Positions 16,888 through 25,423 of a stretch of DNA of 64,000 nt are shown piece after piece. The position numbers and the translations under genes were made by a program. The stretch comes from CAZKUN01 sp964555935 (GTDB taxonomy: Bacteria; Armatimonadota; Zipacnadia; Zipacnadales; VGFC01). Numbering within the stretch: position 1 is the first letter of the stretch; each line of letters begins with the position of its first letter. The notes under the pieces were generated by a model that saw only the letters and a program-made list of their open reading frames with translations, had not been told where the DNA came from and did not search any database. The stretch spans positions 1-64,000 of the forward strand of contig CAZKUN010000017.1 of NCBI GenBank assembly GCA_964555935.1. The letters are read 5' to 3'.

Positions 16888-16952
16888 GCATTTATGTGGG
16901 GTGGGACCGGCAACCCGCACTGGCTCTTAGAGACGTGCTGACAGCGGATCTC

Positions 16953-17462
16953 ATGCGTTACGACAAACTCGGTCAACTAACTAAACATCGGCATCTGACT
17001 TGCGCCATCGATGAGCCGCCTCCGGATGGAACGGGCGTTGAGGTCGTTGGGCACATCGTCGGCGAGGTGGAACTGATTCACACGGGCGAACGCGACGTCG
17101 TCGCGCGCGGCAAGATCACAGGGGAAGCCGTCTCCGAGTGCTCGCGCTGCGTCAAGTCGTTTGCCTGGCCGATCGAGATCGACTTCACGGAGGACTGCAC
17201 GCTCCGGGAGATCGACAACCCAGAGGGCTATGAGGTCGCCGAGGACGAGGAGGATCTCGTCCCGATACTCGATGAGGACATCATCGATTTGAGCGAGCTC
17301 TTGCGCCAGCTCATCGGAGTCGAGGCGCCGATCAGCCCGCTGTGTGATGAGGACTGCGAGGGTCTGTGCGCTGCGTGTGGCGCGGACCTGAATGACGGGG
17401 ACTGCGGCTGCCCGGATGCGCCGACTGACCCCCGTTGGGACAAGCTCAAACAGCTGCTGTAG
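16953..17462 (+). CDS. YceD/DUF177 family protein
   Basis: 169 aa from ATG 16953; GTG starts at 16935 and 16896 are in frame and none has a convincing ribosome site. The central segment VVARGKITGEAVSECSRCVKSF and the C-terminal CDEDCEGLCAACGADLNDGDCGC zinc-type cluster identify DUF177. The family is implicated in 23S rRNA processing and 50S assembly (plant and E. coli members) and is almost always encoded just before rpmF, as here. The acidic stretch AEDEEDLVPILDEDIIDLSE is also typical. Confidence 0.88.
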   Translation: MRYDKLGQLTKHRHLTCAIDEPPPDGTGVEVVGHIVGEVELIHTGERDVVARGKITGEAVSECSRCVKSFAWPIEIDFTEDCTLREIDNPEGYEVAEDEEDLVPILDEDIIDLSELLRQLIGVEAPISPLCDEDCEGLCAACGADLNDGDCGCPDAPTDPRWDKLKQLL

Positions 17463-17576
17463 CAATAACAGGGCACGACACCCTATGTGCATGTCCGCGA
17501 GAGGCAAGCGCGCCTCACGCGGCCCCAGCTACCGGACAGGGAATTGCTGGGGGAAGTGCCGGGAGAAGGAACAGAG

Positions 17577-17783
17577 ATGGCTCTACCGAAACGCAGACAT
17601 TCCCGCGGTCGCACGCGGCGCAAGCGCGCTCATCTGAATCTGACGGCTCCGAACGTGGCGAAGTGCTCGAACTGCGAGGAGCCACTGATGCCGCACAACG
17701 CGTGCCGCAAGTGCGGTTTCTACCAGGGCCGACAAGTTCTGACGATTCGCGAGCGCAAGGGCAAGCAGGGCGAGTCTCGCTAG
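17577..17783 (+). CDS. rpmF: 50S ribosomal protein L32
   Basis: 68 aa. MALPKRRHSRGRTRRKRAH is the L32 N-terminus, and C-x2-C plus C-x2-C (CSNCEEP and CRKCGF) form the zinc ribbon of the C+ type. AAGGA lies 8 nt upstream of the ATG. The basic tail RERKGKQGESR is slightly longer than average. Position between DUF177 and plsX is canonical. Confidence 0.96.
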   Translation: MALPKRRHSRGRTRRKRAHLNLTAPNVAKCSNCEEPLMPHNACRKCGFYQGRQVLTIRERKGKQGESR

Positions 17784-17829
17784 CCCATCGGCCTGACGTG
17801 CTTGGGCTGATCCACCGATGGGGTCCACT

Positions 17830-18838
17830 ATGCGGATAGCCGTCGACGCAATGGGGGGCGACAACGCGCCACACGAGGTCGTGGCTGGCGCGGTTCAGTC
17901 GTGCGCCGAGGCAGGGCATGAGGTCGTGCTGGTCGGACAACCGGCGCCCCTCAAAGAGTGCCTTGCGATACATGGCGACGCGGGTGGACGCGTGCATATC
18001 TGTCCCGCCGAAGCCCGCAGCCGTCCTTAAGCGCAAGAAAACATCGCTTAGCGTTGGGGTCAAGTTACTGGCCGATGGCGAGGCCCATGGCGTCGTCTCG
18101 GCCGGCAACAGCGGCGCGTTCATGGCGTACGCGTGGCGTGGTTTGGGCATGATTGACGGCGTTGAACGCCCCGCTATCGCGATCTCGTTTCCGACGCCAA
18201 AGGGCTCGTGCGTGTTGCTGGATGCCGGGGCGAACGCAACGTGTCAGCCGGAGCATTTGGTGCAATTCGCCCACATGGGCTCCGTATACGCGAGCGACGT
18301 GCTTGGGGTGGAACGGCCGGCCGTTGGCCTGCTTGGCATCGGTGAGGAAGCCACGAAGGGCTCCGCGCTGGTCCGCACGGCTCACAAGCTGCTGTCGGAC
18401 TTGGGCGACGAGTTGAACTTCGTCGGAAACGTCGAGGGGAACGTGGCTTTTGAGGGCTCGACGCACGTGGTTGTGTGCGACGGGTTTGCAGGAAACGTGT
18501 TTCTGAAGACGGCCGAGGGCGCGGCGGGCGCGATTGTCGTCGGGCTTCGCGAGGCGCTCAACAGTAGTATTGGAGCAAAGATCGGCGCGCTGCTCGTACG
18601 TGGCGCGCTGAGACGTTTTATGGGGCGCTTTGACTACGCGACCGTAGGTGGCGCGCCTCTGCTGGGAGTCAAGGGCATCTGCATCGTGTGTCACGGCCGA
18701 TCTGATGCTCGGGCGATTAAGGGAGCCATATCGGTCGCCAAACGCGCGGTCGAAACCCGCGTCATCGACCACATCGCCGACTCATGCAAAGCGGACGCGA
18801 ACGTTCCGGAAGCGTCGGAAGCCCCGACCCCCGGCTGA
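17830..18838 (+). pseudogene. plsX: phosphate acyltransferase PlsX, frameshifted
   Basis: PlsX converts acyl-ACP to acyl-phosphate for phospholipid synthesis. The N-terminal part (MRIAVDAMGGDNAPHEVVAG) runs in one frame and stops at 18030. The rest (from about KPAAVLKRKKTSLSVG through SAGNSGAFMAY, LLDAGANATCQPEHLVQFA, VCDGFAGNVFLK and the GGAPLLGVKGICIVCHG end) is in the +1 frame up to 18838. Where the frames meet, near 18000-18020, roughly eight residues of the usual ASEVIxMDE segment are absent, so a deletion of about 15-25 bp not divisible by three is the simplest reading. PlsX is usually essential with PlsY, so an assembly error is more likely than true loss. GGGG before ATG 17830 may serve as the ribosome site; an ATG at 17818 is also in frame. 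Confidence 0.85.
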
Positions 18839-18948
18839 TCCGCAACGGACCGGTTACCCCTCGCTCCCTGAATTTCCTATGGATGCGGGTGTATTGGTCG
18901 CCAATGACGAGTTCTTGGTGCCGTCGGATTGTGACTAGGTGAGATAAC

Positions 18949-19947
18949 TTGGCTAACGAGCAGATTTCGGCTAAGGTCATGGGGCTGGGCACGTACTTGC
19001 CCGAGCAACTTCTGACCAATGCCGATCTAGAAGCCCGACCGGAGCTGGAGACGACCGATGAGTGGATCGTCCGGCGGACCGGCATTCGGGAGAGACATGT
19101 AATCGCAGACGACGAGGCGACGTCCGACATAGCCACGCGCGCGGCCGACGCGTGCCTGGCGGATGCCGGAGTCGACGCGTCCGAGATCAGTCTGATCATC
19201 TGCGCGACCGTCACGCCTGATATGATCTTCCCCGCGACCGCATGCCTGGTGCAGGCAAACATCGGCGCGACGAAGGCCGCGGGATACGACCTCGTGCTGG
19301 GATGCACGGGGTTTGTCTCAGCGTTGGCGACGGCGGCCCAGTTCGTCGAGAACGGTTCGTACAAGTACGTTCTGGTCATCGGCGCTGACGCGCTCACGCG
19401 CGTTACGAATTGGACTGACCGCAGCACTTGCGTTCTGTTTGGCGATGGCGCGGGGGCGGTTCTGTTGGGCCCGGGAGAACCGGGAGATGGCGTCCTGAGT
19501 TTCTCGATGACCAACCAGGGCGAACACGCCGAGTTTCTAGCTCTGCCGGGCGGCGGCTCGCGCCAGAAGATGACGCCGGAGCTGTGCGCGGCTCATGCGG
19601 ACACGATTCACATGAACGGGCGGGACGTCTTCAAGCTCGCGGTTAGCGGCATTCCGAAGGTTATGGAGCGCGCGCTTGAGAAGGCGGAGATGGGGCCCGA
19701 GGACATCGATCTGCTCGTGATGCACCAGGCGAACGTCCGGATCATCGAGTCCGCGGCCGAGCGCTTCGGGTTCCCGATGGAGAAGGTCGCGATCACGATC
19801 GACAAACATGGCAACACGTCGGCGGCGAGCATGCCGCTGGCTTTGGAAGAGATGCGCTCGCAGGGGCGTCTGAGCCCCGGAGACACGATACTGATGGTAG
19901 GGTTTGGCGCAGGATTCGCACTTGCCGCAACCGTTGTGCGCTGGTAG
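18949..19947 (+). CDS. fabH: beta-ketoacyl-ACP synthase III (FabH)
   Basis: 332 aa from TTG 18949 with AGGTGAG 5-7 nt upstream. Condenses an acyl-CoA primer with malonyl-ACP to start fatty-acid synthesis. The thiolase-fold triad is present: C119, H259 (VMHQAN) and N289 (HGNTS). The nucleophile motif reads GCTGF where most FabH have ACSGF or ACAGF, which could alter primer choice. The TDEWIVRRTGI N-terminal signature is standard. It lies after plsX in the usual order, but is followed by acyl-CoA dehydrogenase and Etf genes instead of fabD. Confidence 0.95.
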   Translation: MANEQISAKVMGLGTYLPEQLLTNADLEARPELETTDEWIVRRTGIRERHVIADDEATSDIATRAADACLADAGVDASEISLIICATVTPDMIFPATACLVQANIGATKAAGYDLVLGCTGFVSALATAAQFVENGSYKYVLVIGADALTRVTNWTDRSTCVLFGDGAGAVLLGPGEPGDGVLSFSMTNQGEHAEFLALPGGGSRQKMTPELCAAHADTIHMNGRDVFKLAVSGIPKVMERALEKAEMGPEDIDLLVMHQANVRIIESAAERFGFPMEKVAITIDKHGNTSAASMPLALEEMRSQGRLSPGDTILMVGFGAGFALAATVVRW

Positions 19948-20023
19948 CGGCGACGGTTGTTGGGCGTACCTCGGCGGGGCTGGCGGGCCCCCCATACGCG
20001 ACGACAGGAAGGGAGCGACGGTA

Positions 20024-21178
20024 ATGGATTTCGGTTTCTCCGAGGATCAACAAGAGATCTTCGACGCTATTAAAGAGTTCTGTGATGAGGAGCTAGCCCC
20101 AGACGCATCGGCGGTCGATGAAGCGGGCGTGTTCCCGTGGCCGAGCGTGAAAAAGGTCGCCGAAATGGACCTCATGGGTATTCCCGTACCCGAGGAATAC
20201 GGCGGCATGGGCCTCGACTTCCTGACCTGGGCCGTGTGCGCCGAGTATCTCAGCACAGCGGATACGACCACCGGTGCCGTGTTTGGCGCGCACATGCTGG
20301 CGCAGTATCCGATCATGGAATACGGCACGCCCGAGCAGAAAGAGAAGTACCTGACGCCGCTAGCGACAGGCGAGGCGGTTGGAGCCTTCGGTCTCACTGA
20401 GCCGAACGCGGGTTCTGACCAGAGCACGATCGCCACGCGCGCCGAGAAGGATGGCGACCACTACATCCTCAACGGCACGAAGATCTTCATTACCAACGGT
20501 GGCGACGCGGAGATCTACGTTATCATCGCGACCATCAACCCCCGCCTCGGCACGCGCGGCCTGACCGCGTTCATCGTCGAGAAGGGCACCCCTGGCTTCG
20601 AGTTCGGCAAGGACGAGAAGAAGATGGCGTACAAGGCCCTCTCGAACCGCGAGCTGATCTTCGACGATTGCCGGGTTCCGGCCGAGAACATGCTGCTCAA
20701 AGAGAAGCGCGGCTTCCGCGTGGCGATGGGCACCCTCGGCGTCGGCCGAATTGGCATGGCAATTGGCGCGGTTGGCCTGGCCCAGGCGGCGATAGACGCG
20801 GCCGTCCCATACGCCCAGACGCGCGAGCAGTTCGGCGTCACCATCGATACATTCCAGGCCGTGCAGTTCATGATCGCCAACATGGCTACCGAGATCGAGG
20901 CCGCGAGGCTCCTGACGTACAAGTCCGCATGGATGAAAGACCAGGGCCTGGAGTTCGAGAAGATCGCGGCGATGGCCAAGTTGTATGCCTCGGAGATTTG
21001 CAGCCGGGCGACCAGCAACGCGGTGCAGATCCATGGCGGATACGGCTACACGGCCGAGTTCCCCGTGGAGCGATACTTCCGCGAGTCGAAGCTGTTTGAG
21101 ATCGTCGAGGGCACCTCGGAGATCCAGCGGCTGGTTATCGCGAACCGCGTCCTGAAAGAGTACCAGAACAAGCGCTAA
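20024..21178 (+). CDS. acyl-CoA dehydrogenase (short-chain/butyryl type), inside the fatty-acid operon
   Basis: 384 aa from ATG 20024 after AGGAAGGGAG; an upstream in-frame start at 19904 overlaps fabH and lacks a site. Full ACAD architecture: helical N-domain, FAD-binding middle (AFGLTEPNAGSDQS, then IFITNGGDAE) and C-domain (QTREQFGV, IHGGYGYTAEFPVERYFR). The catalytic base is E362 in VEGTSEIQR, the position used by short-chain, butyryl and glutaryl-type enzymes. It normally oxidises acyl-CoA with Etf as partner. Its place between fabH and fabD, followed by etfBA, suggests either an enoyl-reducing role in synthesis or a primer-supplying one. Confidence 0.93.
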   Translation: MDFGFSEDQQEIFDAIKEFCDEELAPDASAVDEAGVFPWPSVKKVAEMDLMGIPVPEEYGGMGLDFLTWAVCAEYLSTADTTTGAVFGAHMLAQYPIMEYGTPEQKEKYLTPLATGEAVGAFGLTEPNAGSDQSTIATRAEKDGDHYILNGTKIFITNGGDAEIYVIIATINPRLGTRGLTAFIVEKGTPGFEFGKDEKKMAYKALSNRELIFDDCRVPAENMLLKEKRGFRVAMGTLGVGRIGMAIGAVGLAQAAIDAAVPYAQTREQFGVTIDTFQAVQFMIANMATEIEAARLLTYKSAWMKDQGLEFEKIAAMAKLYASEICSRATSNAVQIHGGYGYTAEFPVERYFRESKLFEIVEGTSEIQRLVIANRVLKEYQNKR

Positions 21179-21205
21179 CGACGGCTGTGGGCCGAAGAGG
21201 CAGAT

Positions 21206-21988
21206 ATGAATATCATAGTACTGATGAAGCAGGTTCCGGACACGACTGAGGTCCGGATCGATCCAGAAACCAATACTCTCATCCGCGACGGCGTGGGCAC
21301 CACCATCAACCCGTTCGATGAGAACGCCATCGAAGAGGGCATTCGGCTCGTCGAGAAGCACGGCGGCAAATGCATGGCCTTGACGATGGGCCCGCCGCAG
21401 GCTGAGGAAGCGCTCCGGCGCGCGTTGGCGATGGGCTGTGACGAAGGCTACCACATCTGCGGGCGCGAGTTCGCGGGCGCGGACACGTGGGCCACGAGTT
21501 ACACGCTCGCCGCTGGGATCAAGAAGATGGGCGAGTATGACCTGATCATCGCCGGCAAGCAGACGTTTGAAGGCGACACGGCTCAGGTCGGCCCTAGCGT
21601 GGCTGAGCACCTCCGCATCGCGCAGGCGACGTACGCGATCGGGGTAGAGATCGACGGCAAGAAGATGAGCGTGAAGCGCGTCCTCGAGGATGCGTACGAG
21701 ATGCTGGACGTCAAGCTCCCCGCGCTGATCACCGTCGTCAAGCAGATCAACGATCCGCGGCACCCGCGTTTGAAGAACGTGATGGCCGCGAAGAAGAAAC
21801 CGATTACTGTTTGGGGCGTCGACGATCTGGATGTCGACCTCAACCTGATCGGAACGGCCGGCAGCCCGACGAGCGTGGTTCGGACGTTCGTTCCCACGCG
21901 CGAACATGATGGCGAGATCATCGAGGGCGAGCCGGCGGCAGCCGTCGATAAGCTCGTTGGCAAGCTGCAAGATACCGAGATCGTCTAG
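21206..21988 (+). CDS. etfB: electron transfer flavoprotein beta subunit, bifurcating type
   Basis: 260 aa, starts 27 nt after the dehydrogenase stop. Characteristic segments are MNIIVLMKQVPDTTEV, DPETNTLIRDGVGTTINPFD, TMGPPQAEEALRRALAMGCDE, GADTWATSYTLA and GKQTFEGDTAQVGPSVAEHL. From memory of the families, the GDTAQVGP and GADTWATS patterns are those of EtfB partners of bifurcating butyryl-CoA and caffeyl-CoA enzymes, while respiratory EtfB has a D-D-C-N-Q-T-G-type segment there. It would hold the bifurcating FAD and receive NADH electrons. Partner of etfA and the adjacent dehydrogenase. Confidence 0.92.
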   Translation: MNIIVLMKQVPDTTEVRIDPETNTLIRDGVGTTINPFDENAIEEGIRLVEKHGGKCMALTMGPPQAEEALRRALAMGCDEGYHICGREFAGADTWATSYTLAAGIKKMGEYDLIIAGKQTFEGDTAQVGPSVAEHLRIAQATYAIGVEIDGKKMSVKRVLEDAYEMLDVKLPALITVVKQINDPRHPRLKNVMAAKKKPITVWGVDDLDVDLNLIGTAGSPTSVVRTFVPTREHDGEIIEGEPAAAVDKLVGKLQDTEIV

Positions 21989-22062
21989 ACAGCCGGCACG
22001 GGGCCGATGGCCCGTTGCCACGAAGCACGCGTCGCGGCTATAACAGGAGACCAGACGAGCCC

Positions 22063-23250
22063 ATGGCTATCGTTGTCGATGCGGAAAAATGCACGGGTTG
22101 TATGCTATGCATCCGCGCCTGCCCCTACGGCGGGATCGAAGTCGAAGACAAGACGCCTGAACTCACCGACAACTGCACCTTCTGTGGCGCGTGCGTCGGG
22201 GCGTGCAAGGCTGAGGCGCTACGAGTTGAGCGCCCCCCGAAAGAAGATGTCGATACTTCCCAGTACCGTGGCATCTGGGTTGTCGCGGAGCATGATGGCG
22301 AGACACTGGCGTCGGTAACGCTCGAGCTACTTGGCGAAGGGCAGCGTCTCGCTGAGGAGCTTGACGAGCCGGTATCGCTCGTGCTGCTGGGCGACAACGT
22401 AGACCACCTGATCGAGCCGGCCGCAGCGGCCGGTGCGGACAGGGTCTACCTGGTCAACCACGAGGTCCTGAAGCAGTACCGGACCGACCCGTACACGAAC
22501 GTGGTGTGTGGCCTCATCGAGGAGCATAAGCCCGAGATCGTGCTGCTCGGCGCGAGCGCCCAAGGCCGCGATTTCGCGCCGCGCGTAGCGAGTCGCGTGA
22601 TGGCCGGCTTGACCGCCGACTGCACCAGCCTCGACATCGATGGCGACACGCGGCTCTTGATGCAGACTCGCCCGGCGTTTGGCGGGAACATCATGGCCAC
22701 CATCCTCACCGAGCACGCCCGCCCGCAGATGGCGACCGTTCGGCCGAAAGTCATGAAGCGGCTCGAGCCGCGCGTGGGCATCGAACCCGAGGTCATCAAG
22801 GTTGACGTGAACCTGGACGAGCGCTCGGTCACCACGCAGATCGTTGAAGTGCTCCGCGAAGCCAAGCAGGGCATTAACCTGGCGGACGCGGAGATCATCG
22901 TCTCGGGCGGACGCGGCCTCAAGAAGCCTGAGAACTTCGACATGATCTTCGAGCTGGCGGACGTCCTTAACGCCGCCGTCGGCGCGTCACGCGCGACGGT
23001 TGACGCGGGCTGGATTCCGGCCTACCATCAGGTCGGTCAGACGGGCTCTACCGTGCAGCCGAAGGTCTACATCGCGTGCGGCATCTCCGGCGCGATCCAG
23101 CACATGGCCGGCATGCAATCGTCTGACGTGATCATCGCGATCAACGAGGACCCGGACGCGCCGATCTTCAAAATCGCGACATACGGGATCGTGGGCGATC
23201 TGTTTGAGGTGCTCCCGAAGCTTACAGAGGCGATCAAGCGCCTGGAGTAA
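22063..23250 (+). CDS. etfA: electron transfer flavoprotein alpha subunit with N-terminal 2x[4Fe-4S] ferredoxin domain
   Basis: 395 aa from ATG 22063; AGGAGA lies 12 nt upstream. Residues 1-~62 are a two-cluster ferredoxin: C10/C13/C16/C20 and C38/C41/C44/C48, both C-x2-C-x2-C-x3-C. The remainder is a standard EtfA with the FAD-binding C-domain (RGLKKPENFDMIFELAD, QVGQTGSTVQPKVYIACGISGAIQH, INEDPDAPIFKIATYGIVGDLFEV). Ferredoxin-extended EtfA is known from electron-bifurcating complexes such as caffeyl-CoA reductase and lactate dehydrogenase/Etf. It probably shuttles electrons between the flavins and ferredoxin. Confidence 0.93.
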   Translation: MAIVVDAEKCTGCMLCIRACPYGGIEVEDKTPELTDNCTFCGACVGACKAEALRVERPPKEDVDTSQYRGIWVVAEHDGETLASVTLELLGEGQRLAEELDEPVSLVLLGDNVDHLIEPAAAAGADRVYLVNHEVLKQYRTDPYTNVVCGLIEEHKPEIVLLGASAQGRDFAPRVASRVMAGLTADCTSLDIDGDTRLLMQTRPAFGGNIMATILTEHARPQMATVRPKVMKRLEPRVGIEPEVIKVDVNLDERSVTTQIVEVLREAKQGINLADAEIIVSGGRGLKKPENFDMIFELADVLNAAVGASRATVDAGWIPAYHQVGQTGSTVQPKVYIACGISGAIQHMAGMQSSDVIIAINEDPDAPIFKIATYGIVGDLFEVLPKLTEAIKRLE

Positions 23251-23280
23251 GCCGGTAGATCATCGGAGGACAGGTTACTC

Positions 23281-24189
23281 GTGGCAACGGCATTTGTGTT
23301 TCCCGGGCAGAATTCCCATTCTGTCGGCATGGGCAAGGATCTCTATGAGGACGAGCCGGTGGCTCGCGCGATCCTCGACCGCGCCGACGAGGTCTTGGGA
23401 TTCTCGCTGACGAGCCTGATGTTCGATGGCCCCGAAGAGGATCTGACGGCAACGCAGAATCAGCAACCCGCGATCCTGGCCCATAGCGCCGCGTGTCTGG
23501 TGCTCCTAGACGCGAAGGGCGTTACCCCGGCAATCGTCGCCGGGCACAGCCTGGGAGAGTACTCCGCGCTAATGGCGGCGGGGGCCCTGGGCTTTGAGGA
23601 CGCGCTGGTGCTGGTGCGCAAGCGCGGCGAGCTGATGTCGAAGGCCGCCGGTGGCGCGATGGCAGCGGTTCTTGGCCCGGACCTGGCGGATGTCGAAGCC
23701 GCGTGCGAAACCGCGCGGGAGGTCGGCACGGTCCTCGTCGCTAACCATAACTGCCCGGGGCAGCTGGTCATCTCCGGAGAGCCGGACGCTGTGGCGGAGG
23801 CCTCGCGCGTCCTCAGAGAGGGCGGCGCGAAGCGAGTTATTGCGTTGCGGGTGAGCGGGGCGTTTCATTCGCCGTTGATGCAGTCGGCGGCTGATGAACT
23901 GAGGCCGGTTCTCAACAGCGCGCCGTTCGCCGAAGCGTCCGTGCCCCTGGTGAGCAACGTGGACGCCACGAGCCGCACGGACGGTGGCGAGATCCGCGAA
24001 GCGCTCGCCCAGCAGATGGTGAGTCAGGTACGCTGGGAGACCTGCGTCAGGACGATGGTAGATGCTGGGGCGGACACGTTCATCGAGGTCGGCCCGGGCA
24101 AGGCGCTGAGCGGAATGATCCGGCGCATCGAGAAGTCGGCCGAGACGGTCCAGGCCGGGACGGCCGAGTCGATCGCAAGCGTTGTGTAG
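23281..24189 (+). CDS. fabD: malonyl-CoA:ACP transacylase (FabD)
   Basis: 302 aa from GTG with GGAGG 11-12 nt upstream. Loads malonyl from CoA onto ACP. The nucleophile S90 sits in GHSLGEYSAL, the catalytic H196 in GAFHSPLMQ, and the N-terminal FVFPGQNSHSVGMG and FIEVGPGKALSGMI ends are typical. Resumes the normal fab order after the acd-etf insertion. Confidence 0.95.
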   Translation: MATAFVFPGQNSHSVGMGKDLYEDEPVARAILDRADEVLGFSLTSLMFDGPEEDLTATQNQQPAILAHSAACLVLLDAKGVTPAIVAGHSLGEYSALMAAGALGFEDALVLVRKRGELMSKAAGGAMAAVLGPDLADVEAACETAREVGTVLVANHNCPGQLVISGEPDAVAEASRVLREGGAKRVIALRVSGAFHSPLMQSAADELRPVLNSAPFAEASVPLVSNVDATSRTDGGEIREALAQQMVSQVRWETCVRTMVDAGADTFIEVGPGKALSGMIRRIEKSAETVQAGTAESIASVV

Positions 24190-24225
24190 CAGCGCCGCAA
24201 CAGGCTTCATCGGGAGGACGAACCA

Positions 24226-24966
24226 ATGTTGGATGGTCAGGTGGCAATCATTACCGGAGCCGGTGGCGGGATCGGAAGCGCCATAGCACACAAGCTGGCG
24301 GCGTCCGGCTGCAACATCCTGATCAACGATCTCGATGCTGCGTCAGCGTCGGTGGTAGCCGATGAAGTCGCTGAGAAGCATGGCGTCGAGACCGCAACCA
24401 ACAACGGTGACGTCTCCGACTTCCAGGCGATGGAAGAGATGGTCACCACCGCGAAGGACAAGTGGGGCCGCGTTGACATCATGGTCAACAACGCCGGCAT
24501 CACGCGAGACGCTCTGATCGTGCGGATGTCTGAAGAGCACTGGGACCTGGTCATCGCGGTTCATCTTCGTGGGGCGTTCTGCTGCACGAAGGCCGTGACG
24601 CGCACGATGATGAAGCAGCGGGGTGGACGCATCATCAACATCGCGTCGGTCGTCGGCGTTATGGGCAGCGCCGGTCAGGCGAACTACTCGGCGGCTAAGG
24701 GCGGTATCATCGCCCTCACGAAGACGACTGCCCGAGAACTGTCCAGCCGAGGCATCACGTGCAACGCCGTTGCGCCCGGCTTCATCGAAACGAGAATGAC
24801 TCACGCCCTCCCCGAAGAGGTGCGTGCGGAGTATCTGACCCGCATACCGCTCGGGCGGGCGGGGTTGCCGGAGGATGTGGCCGACGTAGTGCACTTCCTC
24901 GCGACGCCGCCATCGTCGTATGTGACGGGACAGGTGATCAACGTAGACGGTGGAATGATCATGTAG
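24226..24966 (+). CDS. fabG: 3-oxoacyl-ACP reductase (FabG)
   Basis: 246 aa, normal length. Short-chain dehydrogenase: GAGGGIGSAIAHKLA cofactor loop, NNAGITRDAL, catalytic S141, Y154 and K158 (YSAAKGG), and the C-terminal GQVINVDGGMIM. Performs the first NADPH reduction of the elongation cycle. GGGAGGACGAACC precedes the ATG. Confidence 0.95.
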   Translation: MLDGQVAIITGAGGGIGSAIAHKLAASGCNILINDLDAASASVVADEVAEKHGVETATNNGDVSDFQAMEEMVTTAKDKWGRVDIMVNNAGITRDALIVRMSEEHWDLVIAVHLRGAFCCTKAVTRTMMKQRGGRIINIASVVGVMGSAGQANYSAAKGGIIALTKTTARELSSRGITCNAVAPGFIETRMTHALPEEVRAEYLTRIPLGRAGLPEDVADVVHFLATPPSSYVTGQVINVDGGMIM

Positions 24967-25056
24967 CGACGTCCTTGGGATGTATGCCGTTTAGGAATTG
25001 CAGCACGACTCGAAGTCCGCGATGATGCGCGGAAAAGCAGAAGGAGGCCACACCCG

Positions 25057-25299
25057 ATGGCGCTGTTTGAACAGGTAAAAGAGATCATCGTTCAGGAGTT
25101 GTCAGTTCCCGAGGAGAAGGTCAAGGACTCGTCGACCTTCGAGAGCGACCTACGCGCCGACTCGCTGGACGTTGTCGAACTGGTGATGGAGCTTGAGGAG
25201 AAGTTCGACATCGAGATCCCCGAAGACGACTTCGAACAGATCAAGTCGGTTGGCGACCTCGTGCGTTACATCGAGGGCAAGGTCGAGGTCGAGGAGTAA
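25057..25299 (+). CDS. acpP: acyl carrier protein (first copy)
   Basis: 80 aa. Phosphopantetheine attachment at S36 in RADSLDVVELVMELEEKF; acidic, four-helix ACP pattern. AAGGAGG lies upstream. In FAS II this carries the growing acyl chain. Canonical position between fabG and fabF, but followed here by a second ACP gene and a strong hairpin. Confidence 0.95.
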   Translation: MALFEQVKEIIVQELSVPEEKVKDSSTFESDLRADSLDVVELVMELEEKFDIEIPEDDFEQIKSVGDLVRYIEGKVEVEE

Positions 25300-25308
25300 C
25301 CGGGCATG

Positions 25309-25337
25309 CCGCGGGACAGCCGTAGCTGTCCTCGCGG
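25309..25337 (+). other. hairpin between the two ACP genes
   Basis: GGACAGC / GCTGTCC with a 4-nt loop, extended by CCGCG / CGCGG across one bulged T, beginning 10 nt after the first ACP stop. There is no T tract, so a processing or stability element, or a partial terminator, is more likely than full termination. Confidence 0.45.
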
Positions 25338-25423
25338 TCGCGGGTATGACCGGCGACGGCCCGGACCACGTGCTGTTTCGCGTTCCTGGTGGGGCAAGCC
25401 CCGCAAACGGAGGGAGTGCGACA

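Noticed and set aside
20360..22021. 553-aa minus-strand open frame
   Set aside because: Antisense to the acyl-CoA dehydrogenase and etfB, both clearly coding. Long antisense frames are expected at this GC content.
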